Shown piece by piece: positions 51,783 to 59,322 of a DNA stretch of 64,000 bases (positions are counted from its first letter, which is position 1; every line of letters starts with the position of its first letter). The stretch comes from PALSA-612 sp963742925. GTDB taxonomy: Bacteria; Actinomycetota; Thermoleophilia; Gaiellales; Gaiellaceae. Below the pieces are notes generated by a model that was not told the origin of the DNA, made no database searches, and saw nothing but the letters and a program-made list of their open reading frames with translations. The stretch is taken from positions 147,895-211,894 of the forward strand of contig CAVUNV010000016.1 in assembly GCA_963742925.1 (NCBI GenBank), given 5' to 3'. The position numbers and the translations under genes are program-made.

Positions 51783-52900
51783 GCGAGATCGTCCGCCGCG
51801 TCGTCATCACGTCGAACGTCCGAAACGCGATCGCGGGGAAGACGGGAGGGTACTTCCGGGTGCTGGATCTCGAGCGCGGCCGCGTCTCGTTCCTCTCGCC
51901 GGTCCCGGAGAGCATCTACCGGGACGTCGACCCGAATCCGCGCGGCGGCCAGCGCGGCGGGCGCGGCGTCTCCGTGCACGGCGGCCGTCTGGTGATCGGG
52001 AACGCCGAGAGCATGTTCGTCTTCGACCGCGCCTGGAAGCTCCTCGCGAGCATGACCCATCCCTTGATGGCCAACATCCACGACCTCCTCGCCGAGGAAC
52101 GCGGGCTGTGGGTGACGGCGACCGGTTGCGATGCGCTGCTGCTGATGGGCTGGGACGGCGAGCTCCTCGGCTACTGGACGCCGCTGGACGACGAACCGCT
52201 CGCCGCGGAGCTCGGGCTTCCGCTCGACTCGATGCCGCCTTTCGACCCCACGGTCGACTACCGCGACCCACGCCTGCGTGGGCGCACCCACACGGTCCAC
52301 ATCAACTCGGTCACGCGTGGCCCGGACGGCCTCCTCGTCGGGTTCGGTCGCGTGCACGAGTACCGCGCGGGGGCCGGCGTGGGCGATTTCGTGGTCGTGC
52401 AGCTCACCGACCACGTCGTGCCGCTCCAGGCTGCGCGCGGGCAAGTCCTCCGCCGGGTTCACGCCGGCGACGTCCCCAACCACAACGCGGCGCAGGACGG
52501 CGATCTCCTGCTCGTCAACGACTCGAATCGCGGGCTGCTCGTCGTGTACGACCTCGCACGGGGAGAGGAGGTCTGCGCCGTGCCCGTGCCGGGGAAGCCC
52601 GGCTTCGCGCGCGGCCTCGCCCGCCTCGGGCCGAACCGCTGGCTCGTAGGGAGCCAGGAGCCGCTCGCGGTCTACACCGTCGATCTCGAGCAGGGCGAGG
52701 TCGTCGCCGCGTATCCGCTCGACGGCGTCGAGGACGAGACGGTGTTCGCGATCTGTCCGCTCCCGGACGAGTTCGACGACCCGCACCATCCGGACAGCCC
52801 GGACCCGTACGCCTTCTGGAAGAAGAGCGCCGCCGCCATCGGCATGACGCCGATCCCGACGAGGCCCCGCGGGGTTTCCGGCGGGCCCGGCAGAGCGTGA
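51779..52900 (+). CDS. Propeller paralogue 3 of 4, unknown function
   Basis: 373 aa. RRVVITSNVRNAIAGKTGGY, VDPNPRGGQRGGRGVSVHG, ANIHDLLAEERGLWVTATGC, HTVHINSVTRGPDGLLVGFG, DVPNHNAAQDGDLLLVNDSN, ARGLARLGPNRWLVGSQEPL, DPYAFWKK, then GMTPIPTRP and a short tail. It shares HVDPNP/THxIHxN/SQEPLA features with paralogue 4 more than with 1 and 2. GTGA overlaps on both sides. Confidence 0.85.
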   Translation: MSEIVRRVVITSNVRNAIAGKTGGYFRVLDLERGRVSFLSPVPESIYRDVDPNPRGGQRGGRGVSVHGGRLVIGNAESMFVFDRAWKLLASMTHPLMANIHDLLAEERGLWVTATGCDALLLMGWDGELLGYWTPLDDEPLAAELGLPLDSMPPFDPTVDYRDPRLRGRTHTVHINSVTRGPDGLLVGFGRVHEYRAGAGVGDFVVVQLTDHVVPLQAARGQVLRRVHAGDVPNHNAAQDGDLLLVNDSNRGLLVVYDLARGEEVCAVPVPGKPGFARGLARLGPNRWLVGSQEPLAVYTVDLEQGEVVAAYPLDGVEDETVFAICPLPDEFDDPHHPDSPDPYAFWKKSAAAIGMTPIPTRPRGVSGGPGRA

Positions 52901-53994
52901 GTCGCGTCGTCGTCACCTCGGTCGTCCGCTATGCCGCGGCGGGGGAGATCGGGGGCTATGTCCGCGTGCTCGATCTCGACCGCGGCCGGGTCTCGTTCGT
53001 CGCGCCCGTACCCGACAGCCTCTACCGGCACGTCGACCCGAATCCGCGCGGCGGTCTGCGCGGAGGCCGTGGCGCATCGGCGCACGGCGACCGGCTCGCG
53101 ATCGCGAACGCCGAGCGCCTGTTCGTGTTCGATCCCTCCTGGATGCTCGTCGAGGAGGCGACACATCCCTTCACGGCCAACATCCACGACGTTCATGCCG
53201 ACGAGCGCGGCGTCTGGGTGACCGCGACCGGCTGCGACGCGCTGCTCCTGGTCGGCTGGGACGGCCGGCTGCTGGACATCTGGACGTTGCAGGACGACGA
53301 GCGGCTCGTGGAGGAGATCGGCCTCCCACCCTCGCTGACGCCCTTCGACCCGTCGCAGGACTACCGGGATCCGCGCGGGCACCGCCGGACGCACACGATC
53401 CACCTCAACGCGGTCGCGCGGGGCTCGCAGGGGCTGCTGGTCGGATTCGGGCACATCCACGGGTTCTTCGAGCCGGCCGGCGGCGAGTCCGCCATCGTCC
53501 GGCTCGACGACGGAGCGGCGAGCCTCGCGTCCGCACCGGCATCCGTCCTCGAACGCCGGCCCGCTCCCAACGTGCCGAACCACAACGTGGCCGAGGAGGG
53601 CGACCTGCTCGTCCTCAACGACACGAACCGCGGCGTTCTCGTCGCTTACGATCGCCGCCTCGGCGAGGAGCGCGCCGCGGTGACGATTCCGGGAAATCCG
53701 AGCTTCGCGCGCGGTCTCGCGAGGCTCGCGTCCGGCCTCTGGCTGGTCGGAAGCCAGGAGCCGCTGGCCGCCTACGCCGTCGACCTCGACCGGGGCGAGG
53801 TGGTCACCGAGTTCCCGCTCGGCGGCGTCGAGAACGAGACCGTGTTCGCGATCTGCCCGCTCCCGGACGCGTTCGACGATCCGGCGCAGCCGCCCGCCGA
53901 CGACCCCTACGCGTTCTGGCGCCGGGCCGCTCCGGGCAAGGGGATGAGCCCTATCCCATCTCGCGGCGGCCCGATAACGCCCGGCCGAGCGTGA
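52897..53994 (+). CDS. Propeller paralogue 4 of 4, unknown function
   Basis: 365 aa. SRVVVTSVVRYAAAGEIGGY, HVDPNPRGGLRGGRGASAHG, ANIHDVHADERGVWVTATGC, HTIHLNAVARGSQGLLVGFG, NVPNHNVAEEGDLLVLNDTN, ARGLARLASGLWLVGSQEPL, DPYAFWRR and GMSPIPSRGG. Last gene of the operon; its final 44 nt overlap the convergent recR gene, so the two 3' ends are locked together. Confidence 0.85.
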   Translation: MSRVVVTSVVRYAAAGEIGGYVRVLDLDRGRVSFVAPVPDSLYRHVDPNPRGGLRGGRGASAHGDRLAIANAERLFVFDPSWMLVEEATHPFTANIHDVHADERGVWVTATGCDALLLVGWDGRLLDIWTLQDDERLVEEIGLPPSLTPFDPSQDYRDPRGHRRTHTIHLNAVARGSQGLLVGFGHIHGFFEPAGGESAIVRLDDGAASLASAPASVLERRPAPNVPNHNVAEEGDLLVLNDTNRGVLVAYDRRLGEERAAVTIPGNPSFARGLARLASGLWLVGSQEPLAAYAVDLDRGEVVTEFPLGGVENETVFAICPLPDAFDDPAQPPADDPYAFWRRAAPGKGMSPIPSRGGPITPGRA

Positions 53995-54544
53995 CCTCGT
54001 CCGCGTACTCGAGGTCGCTGCCGACGGGCAGGCCACTCGCGAGCCGGGTGACGCGCGCGCGGCCGCGCAGCCGGTCGGCGATGTAGGCGGCGGTCGCCTC
54101 GCCGGTCATCGTCGGGTTCGTGGCCAGCACGACCTCCTCGGTGTGGTCGCGCTCGACCCGCTGGAGCAGCTCGTCGATCCTCAGGTTGCCGGGCTCGACG
54201 CCGTCGATCGGCGACAGTGCGCCGCCGAGCACGTGGTAGAGGCCCCGGTACTCCGAGGTGCGCTCGATCGAGAGCAGGTCGGCCGGCTGCTCGACGACGC
54301 AGATCACGGTGCGGTCGCGCCGTGCGTCCAGGCAGATCGCGCAGACCTCGTCCTCGGTCAGGTTCCCGCACTCGCGGCAGAAGCGCACGCGCGCCTTCAC
54401 GTCCTCGATCGCCCGCGCGAGCGCCAGCGCCTCGTCGGTGCCGACCCGCAGGATGTGGAAGGCGAGTCGCTGCGCGGTGCGGGTGCCGACGCCGGGGAGG
54501 CGGGTCAGCTGCGCGACGAGGTTGTCGACGGCCGGCGGGAACAC
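53951..54544 (-). CDS. recR: Recombination protein RecR
   Basis: RecFOR pathway DNA-binding protein, 197 aa. Helix-hairpin-helix LTRLPGVGTRTAQRLAFHIL, zinc finger CRECGNLTEDEVCAIC, and Toprim VVEQPADLLSIE with YHVLGGALSPIDGV. GTG start. It is last in dnaX-ybaB-cupin-recR. Its 3' end overlaps the convergent propeller operon. Confidence 0.95.
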   Translation of the reverse strand: MFPPAVDNLVAQLTRLPGVGTRTAQRLAFHILRVGTDEALALARAIEDVKARVRFCRECGNLTEDEVCAICLDARRDRTVICVVEQPADLLSIERTSEYRGLYHVLGGALSPIDGVEPGNLRIDELLQRVERDHTEEVVLATNPTMTGEATAAYIADRLRGRARVTRLASGLPVGSDLEYADEVTLGRALSGRREMG

Positions 54545-54556
54545 GGCCCCATTGTC

Positions 54557-54967
54557 TCAGGCGAGCAGGCTGCGCCAGTCGTCGGGGACGTCTGCCGGAG
54601 CCCAGTCCGTCACGCCGTCCGCCGCTCGGAGCGCGATGTGGCAGATCGGCTCGTCCCCGGTCGCTCCGTGCATGTGGACGAGACCGCCCGGGACGACGAC
54701 GATTCCGCCCTCGGCCACGAGCTGCCGTTCCTCGCCGGCGAGTTGGACGAAACCGCTTCCGCGCACGAAGTAGAGCACCTGCTCGCTCGGGTGGGTATGC
54801 GGCCGCGTGTGCGCTCCCGCGTCGAAGTGGACGGCGAGCAGCTCGAGCTTCTCGGCTCCGCCCGCCTTGGCCAGGTTCTGCATGCGGACTCGGCCGGTGA
54901 AGTTCTGCGGCTCGGGCGCGGGGCCGGCCTGTGACTCGTCGATCCGCTGCACGAGGAGCGGGTTCAT
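54557..54967 (-). CDS. Cupin-domain protein
   Basis: 136 aa, a single cupin. Metal-ligand motif 1 is FDAGAHTRPHTHPSEQVLYF (HxH with Glu after it), and motif 2 is VPGGLVHMHGATGD. It resembles small cupins that bind Mn/Fe or Zn; no substrate can be named. It is inserted between ybaB and recR, which are adjacent in most bacteria. The ATG overlaps the ybaB stop (TGATG). Confidence 0.88.
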   Translation of the reverse strand: MNPLLVQRIDESQAGPAPEPQNFTGRVRMQNLAKAGGAEKLELLAVHFDAGAHTRPHTHPSEQVLYFVRGSGFVQLAGEERQLVAEGGIVVVPGGLVHMHGATGDEPICHIALRAADGVTDWAPADVPDDWRSLLA

Positions 54968-55287
54968 CACATTCCCGGCAGGCCGAGCCCACCCAGCCCG
55001 GTCGCCGCCCCCATCTTCGTCTGCGCGAGCGCCTGCGCCGCGCGGATCGCCTCGTTGACGGCCGCGAGCACCGTGTCCTCGAGCAGTTCGGGGTCGTCCG
55101 GGTCGATCGCCTTCGGGTCGATCTTGATCTCGCTGATCTCGCCGGCACCGGTTGCCTTTACGGTGACGAGGCCGCCGCCCGCGGACGCCTCGACGGTCTC
55201 GGTTGCAAGCTCGTCCTGCACCCGTGCCATCTGCTCCTGCATCTGCTGCGCCTGCTGGAGCAACTTGTTCATGTCGAATTGCGCCAC
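54967..55287 (-). CDS. YbaB/EbfC nucleoid-associated protein
   Basis: 106 aa. MNKLLQQAQQMQEQMARVQD coiled coil, then GLVTVKATGAGEISEIKIDP, typical of EbfC. A DNA-binding nucleoid protein usually encoded between dnaX and recR, as here. GTG start 8 nt after TAACCT. Confidence 0.93.
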   Translation of the reverse strand: MAQFDMNKLLQQAQQMQEQMARVQDELATETVEASAGGGLVTVKATGAGEISEIKIDPKAIDPDDPELLEDTVLAAVNEAIRAAQALAQTKMGAATGLGGLGLPGM

Positions 55288-55295
55288 GGCTGGTC

Positions 55296-55301
55296 AGGTT
55301 A
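55296..55301 (-). promoter_or_regulatory. Candidate -10 (TAACCT) for leaderless ybaB-cupin-recR
   Basis: TAACCT on the minus strand, 8 nt before GTG 55287. It implies that ybaB can be transcribed apart from dnaX. Confidence 0.5.
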
Positions 55302-55347
55302 CCGGTTCTCTGGCGAGCGAAAAGCAAGCTGCGCTAGGACGCAGGGA

Positions 55348-55372
55348 GCGCTCATATTGCCAATATGAGCGC
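55348..55372. promoter_or_regulatory. Perfect 12-bp palindrome between dnaX and ybaB
   Basis: GCGCTCATATTG, one C, CAATATGAGCGC. It is 47-71 nt upstream of the ybaB -10 hexamer and 80-104 nt after the dnaX stop. Either an operator for the ybaB promoter or the dnaX terminator; the A/T-rich centre and near-zero loop favour a protein-binding site. The surrounding 164-nt gap holds no gene. Confidence 0.6.
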
Positions 55373-55451
55373 GACTGAGGACAACGCGAAGCGCCGCTTT
55401 GCAGCCGTCAGAGGCCGGATCACCTGGCCAGTCGTGGCGTCGGGCCATGTT

Positions 55452-57140
55452 CTATTCGTCCACCTCTCTCGCGTCGAAGGTCTCCTTGAACAGTGCGACC
55501 AGGTCGTCCTCGCTCGGCGAGGGTGCCTCCTCGGCCTCGCCTCGCTCGCGCTTCTCGCCGACCACGAAGACGACGGCGAGCTTGCGCCCGGTCACCTCGT
55601 AGAGCGCCTCGCGGAGCACGGTCGCGTTCTTCGGGTCCTCGGCGAGCCCTCGGTGGAACTCGGCCTCGGCCGGGAATTCGATCGTCAGCTCGTCGCCGGC
55701 GAGCCCGATGGGATGGGCCTCGCCGAGCACGGAGGCGGCCGGGATCGAACGCGCCGAGACCGCGGGGAGCACCGAGCGCTGCCAGGCCTCCTGCAGCTGC
55801 CCGAAATCGAGCGAGGGAGGCTCCGACGCCGGCTCGGACTCTGTGTCGGAAGGCGCTCCTGGCTCCTCCTGTGCAACTTCCGTGACAGGGCCGGACACTT
55901 CTGTGTCAGGGACTGTTGGCCCCGCCGGCGCGTCGGCCACGTCGCCGCGGGGAGAACCCTTGGCCCGCGACGACTCTCCTCCAACGTGGCTCGTCGGAGC
56001 ATGGCCGCGCTGCTCGAGCAGCTCGAGCCGGTAGGCGAGCGACTCGTGCGAGAGGTCGGAGCCCGGGCGGGTCACCTTGACGAGCGCCAGCTCGAGCGGC
56101 AGGCGCGGGTCTCCGCCCTGGCGGGCGTCGTCGACGGCCACGGCCAGGAGGTCGCAGAGCCGAAGCACGGTCGCCTCGGGAAGCTGGTTCGCCTGCGCGA
56201 GCAGCTTCTCGCGCGTCTCTTCCGTGACGGGAAGCGTCTCCGGCACCTGGCCGAGGTGGTGGACGAGCAGCAGGTGCCGCAGGTGCTGGAGCAGGTCGCC
56301 GACGAGCCGACCGATGTCCTGACCTTGCTCCGAGAGCTGCTCGACGAACGTGAGCGCGCCGGCCGTGTCATGGTCGATGACGAGGTCGCAGAGCTGGAAC
56401 AGCGCTTCCTCGTCGACGGCGCCGAGCAGCTGGAGGACGCTCTGCACGGTCAGCTCGCCGCCCGTCGCCGCTGCGAGCTGGTCGAGCATCGACACGGCGT
56501 CTCTGAAGCTGCCCTTCGAGGCGCGCGCGATCTGGGACAGGGCCGCCTCGGGCACCTGGAACCCCTCGCCGTCGGCGACGCGGCGCAGCACCTTGACGAG
56601 ATCCTCGAAGCGCGGGCGGGCGAACGAGAACGTCTGGCAGCGCGAGCGCACCGTGCCGATCACCTTGAGCAGGTCGGTCGTGCAGAAGACGAACAGGAGA
56701 TGCGGCGGCGGCTCCTCGATCAGCTTCAGCAGCGCGTTCCAGGCCGCATCCGTGAGCTGGTGCGCCTCGTCGAGGATGTAGACCTTGTAGCGCCCTTCAA
56801 CCGGCTGCAGAACGACGCGCTCCCGGATCTCGCGGATGTCGTCGATGCCGCGCTGCGACGCCGCGTCCATCTCGACCACGTCCAGCGAAGTGCCGTTCGC
56901 GATCGCGACGCAGGCATGGCAGGTGTTGTCGGGAGTCGTGGTCGGCCCCTGCGCGCAGTTGACGCTCTTCGCGAGGATGCGCGCCATCGACGTCTTGCCG
57001 GTTCCGCGCGGCCCTGCGAAGAGGTAGGCCTGGCGGAGCTGGTCGTTCGCGATCGCGTTCCGCAGCGTCCGCACGACCGGCTCCTGGCCGACGACGTCGT
57101 CGAAGGTCTGCGGACGGTACTTGCGGTAGAGCGCGGCCAC
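55452..57140 (-). CDS. dnaX: DNA polymerase III gamma/tau subunit
   Basis: Clamp-loader ATPase, 562 aa from GTG 57140. AALYRKYRPQTFDDVVGQEP, Walker A GPRGTGKTSMAR, a zinc site (Cys in VNCAQG and NTCHAC), Walker B VYILDEAHQLTDAAW, sensor VRSRCQTFSFARP. The C-terminal part has a Glu/Pro/Ser-rich linker and a tau-like end (FGQLQEAWQRSVLPAVSARS). No slippery A-rich stretch for frameshifting was seen. An in-frame TTG four codons upstream (MNRPV reading) is an alternative start. Confidence 0.95.
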   Translation of the reverse strand: MAALYRKYRPQTFDDVVGQEPVVRTLRNAIANDQLRQAYLFAGPRGTGKTSMARILAKSVNCAQGPTTTPDNTCHACVAIANGTSLDVVEMDAASQRGIDDIREIRERVVLQPVEGRYKVYILDEAHQLTDAAWNALLKLIEEPPPHLLFVFCTTDLLKVIGTVRSRCQTFSFARPRFEDLVKVLRRVADGEGFQVPEAALSQIARASKGSFRDAVSMLDQLAAATGGELTVQSVLQLLGAVDEEALFQLCDLVIDHDTAGALTFVEQLSEQGQDIGRLVGDLLQHLRHLLLVHHLGQVPETLPVTEETREKLLAQANQLPEATVLRLCDLLAVAVDDARQGGDPRLPLELALVKVTRPGSDLSHESLAYRLELLEQRGHAPTSHVGGESSRAKGSPRGDVADAPAGPTVPDTEVSGPVTEVAQEEPGAPSDTESEPASEPPSLDFGQLQEAWQRSVLPAVSARSIPAASVLGEAHPIGLAGDELTIEFPAEAEFHRGLAEDPKNATVLREALYEVTGRKLAVVFVVGEKRERGEAEEAPSPSEDDLVALFKETFDAREVDE

Positions 57141-57233
57141 GGGTCGATTCAAGCAGAGAAGGGTCGGCTCGTCGCCGGAGCGCACCCGCCGAGGTCGCGA
57201 TAGCCTGGAGTGGCAGGTCGACAGGGAGCCGAG

Positions 57234-57926
57234 ATGCGGCAGGCGCGAGGATGGTTGCTCCGGGTGGTTCTCGCTTCGATCGTCGTCAACGCGGCGTTCG
57301 GGATCTACGCTCTCGTCGGCCCGCACCTCGGTACGCGGGCGGGCCAGGTGCTCGCGACGTCCGCCTGCGTGACCGGAGCCGGGATCTTCACGCTCGCCTG
57401 CCTGCCCGCCTGGGAGCGGCGGCGACTCCGACTCGTGGGGGCAGTCGGCATCGTGGCGTCGATCCTGGGGTTCGGGATGCTCGCGCTCGGTGCCTGGCTC
57501 CGCACCGAGAACTCGACCTACTGGAAGCTGGCCGGCACCGCCGTCGTCGTGGCGAGCTTCGCGGCGCTCGTGAGCCTTCTCGCGCTCGCCAGGCTTCCTG
57601 CTTCCTACCGCGCCGTCTTTCCGGCAACCGTGGCGCTCGCGGCGGCCCTGGCGGGGATGATCGTCTTCGCGGTCTGGGACGGGAGCCCGTCGTCGACCTA
57701 CGGCCGGGCGATGGGCGTGGTCGCGGTCCTTCTCGCCGCGGCGGCGGTCGCGACGCCGGTGCTCCACCGGGCGGCGCGGAGCGAGCCCGCCGCGGAGCCG
57801 CCGCCGGCGGGCGTCGAGCTGCGCTTCTGCCCGTCCTGCGGGCGGCCTGTCGCCGCCGACGGGCCCGCCGAGGTGGGCTGCTCGGCGTGCGGCGCGCTTC
57901 CGCGTGGAGTTCGGTTAGAGGGTTGA
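57234..57926 (+). CDS. Multi-pass membrane protein with C-terminal zinc ribbon (230 aa)
   Basis: Six or so hydrophobic segments, starting LRVVLASIVVNAAFGIYALV, separated by short loops. The tail has a zinc-ribbon motif FCPSCGRPV then GCSACGALP. ATG 57234 follows GGGAGC; a TAGCCT is at 57201-57206. Divergent from dnaX. Function unknown. Confidence 0.75.
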   Translation: MRQARGWLLRVVLASIVVNAAFGIYALVGPHLGTRAGQVLATSACVTGAGIFTLACLPAWERRRLRLVGAVGIVASILGFGMLALGAWLRTENSTYWKLAGTAVVVASFAALVSLLALARLPASYRAVFPATVALAAALAGMIVFAVWDGSPSSTYGRAMGVVAVLLAAAAVATPVLHRAARSEPAAEPPPAGVELRFCPSCGRPVAADGPAEVGCSACGALPRGVRLEG

Positions 57927-57977
57927 TGTGAAATTCGGCCGACGTCGGGGGCGCTCCAGCCAAGCCGGGCGGTGGGT

Positions 57978-58018
57978 CGTTCGCGGCGCGTAGCAGCGCT
58001 ACGTGTCGCGGGCGAACG
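57978..58018. terminator. Long imperfect hairpin, candidate terminator
   Basis: CGTTCGC + GGCGCGTAG, loop CAGCG, CTACGTGTC (two G-U pairs), bulge GCGG, GCGAACG. It lies about 50 nt after the membrane-protein gene. The rest of the 57927-58104 gap shows no gene. Confidence 0.5.
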
Positions 58019-58104
58019 TGCTGATCCGGCGCCGTGTCTGGGGCGTCATCGGCCCGGCTGGATTTCCATCAGGCCTCAGAGCCCGACGCACGTCGTCACC
58101 CTGG

Positions 58105-58110
58105 TAGCGT
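58105..58110 (+). promoter_or_regulatory. Candidate -10 (TAGCGT) for the MBL hydrolase
   Basis: TAGCGT ends 8 nt before GTG 58119, supporting that start. Confidence 0.45.
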
Positions 58111-58118
58111 CCTCCGGT

Positions 58119-58874
58119 GTGGACGCCGGAGGCTGGACCGTCTCGCTGCTCCAGGCCGGCGCGCTGCCGATGGAGCCGGAGCAGCTCGTGCCCGAGGGCG
58201 TTCTCACGGGCACGGTCTCCGTTCCCATCAACACCCTGCTCCTTTCGGGTCACGGCCGGACGGTGCTCGTCGACACCGGGTCGGGCCCGCTCGTCTCGCT
58301 CTGGAAGGGCACGACGGACGATCTGCCCGAGCAGCTCGAGCGTCTCGGCGCCGCGCCCGATCTGATCGTCCTCACGCATCTCGACTTCGACCACGTCGGC
58401 GGCGTGCTGGCCGGCGAGTGGCCCGGGGACGTGCGCCTGCGCTTCCCGGAGGCGCGGGTGGCTGCGCCGGCGGCGGGGGTCGCGGCCGCGCGGGAGCACG
58501 AGCCGGACGACTACGAGAGGCGGTGCGTCGAGCTGCTCGAAGCCGCCGGCCTCCTCGATGAGCTCGCCGACGGAGCCGAACCTGCACCGGGCCTGCGGTT
58601 GCGGGCCGCACCCGGACATCGGACCGGCCACTCCGTCCTCGAGATCGGCGACGGCCTCGTCCAGACGGCGGACCTCGTCCACCACACACTGCAGGTCGAG
58701 CATCTCGAATGGGACCACGCGTTCGACGAGGACGCGGAGCTCGCCCTCGCGACCCGCACCCGGTTCTTCGGCGAGCTCGCCGACCGGGGAGTCCCGGTGG
58801 CTGCGAGTCACATCCGCGGCTTCGGGCGGATCGAGCGCGCCGGCGACGGCCTGCGCTGGGTCGAGCTGCAGTAG
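58119..58874 (+). CDS. MBL-fold metallo-hydrolase
   Basis: 251 aa. Metallo-beta-lactamase signature LTHLDFDHVGGVL (HxDxDH-type), preceded by VLVDTGSGPL and followed by APGHRTGHSVLEI and VQTADLVHHTLQVEH. It resembles lactonase/AidB-like hydrolases acting on small molecules. The stop directly abuts the 3' end of the SRP RNA gene on the other strand. Confidence 0.88.
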   Translation: MDAGGWTVSLLQAGALPMEPEQLVPEGVLTGTVSVPINTLLLSGHGRTVLVDTGSGPLVSLWKGTTDDLPEQLERLGAAPDLIVLTHLDFDHVGGVLAGEWPGDVRLRFPEARVAAPAAGVAAAREHEPDDYERRCVELLEAAGLLDELADGAEPAPGLRLRAAPGHRTGHSVLEIGDGLVQTADLVHHTLQVEHLEWDHAFDEDAELALATRTRFFGELADRGVPVAASHIRGFGRIERAGDGLRWVELQ

Positions 58875-59153
58875 CCCGGTCGCGCGGACGCATCTTCGAG
58901 GCGAATCGCTCGGGCGGCGCCTGCGCTGCGGGCTCGGGTCAGGCGGTTCCGCGGCACCTGCGAGACACTCCTTAGCGCTGCTTCCTTCCGGATCTGACGC
59001 GGTTCGAAGGCTCCCAGTGCGCGGGACCTGACCGTCAACGCTCGCTTCGCGGGCCCAGGCCCCGTTCGATTCCGCCCCTCGGACGGTGTTCGGCCCCGCT
59101 ATAGCGGATTGCGGGTTCAGGGAACCGCTAGCTCCCCACCTAGCGCGACCGGG
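58875..59153 (-). ncRNA. ffs: Signal recognition particle RNA, long form with Alu domain
   Basis: On the minus strand the S-domain core reads GTCAGATCCGGAAGGAAGCA followed by GCGCTAAG, the universal SRP54-binding loop. The 5' part matches the Alu domain of long bacterial SRP RNAs: GCTAGGTGGGGAGCTAGCGG, then CCGCAATCCGCTATAGCGGG and GCCGAAC. The ends pair perfectly over 11 bp: CCCGGTCGCGC (from 59153) with GCGCGACCGGG (to 58875). About 279 nt. Inner pairing GGTCAGG with CCTGACC encloses the S domain. Its place next to dnaX is common. TACACT lies 7 nt upstream of the 5' end. Confidence 0.94.
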
Positions 59154-59160
59154 CGGGACG

Positions 59161-59166
59161 AGTGTA
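59161..59166 (-). promoter_or_regulatory. -10 (TACACT) of the SRP RNA gene
   Basis: TACACT on the minus strand, exactly 7 nt before the first base of the terminal SRP helix. It gives an independent anchor for the TAnnnT-to-start spacing in this genome. Confidence 0.65.
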
Positions 59167-59176
59167 CCGGCTGCGG

Positions 59177-59182
59177 TATCTT
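59177..59182 (+). promoter_or_regulatory. Candidate -10 (TATCTT) of tRNA-Val
   Basis: TATCTT, 11 nt before the mature tRNA 5' end, divergent from the SRP promoter. Confidence 0.5.
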
Positions 59183-59193
59183 CACTAGCGCCG

Positions 59194-59265
59194 GGGCGCG
59201 TAGCTCAGCGGGAGAGCGCCCGCTTCACACGCGGGAGGTCGCTGGTTCGATCCCAGCCGCGCCCA
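59194..59265 (+). tRNA. tRNA-Val (CAC)
   Basis: Full cloverleaf: acceptor GGGCGCG with CGCGCCC, D-arm with TAGCTCAGCGGGAGAGC, anticodon stem CCCGC/GCGGG around TTCACAC (anticodon CAC), T-arm GCTGG-TTCGATC-CCAGC, discriminator A. CCA is not encoded. Confidence 0.96.
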
Positions 59266-59322
59266 TCGCTCAACCAAGCCTTTCCGGGTCTCTGGACATG
59301 CATCACGGAGGTCGAGTGGTGA

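Noticed and set aside
58937..59033. A short (97-nt) 4.5S-type SRP RNA
   Set aside because: The GGTCAGG/CCTGACC helix is internal: the Alu domain and an 11-bp terminal helix extend the RNA to 58875-59153.
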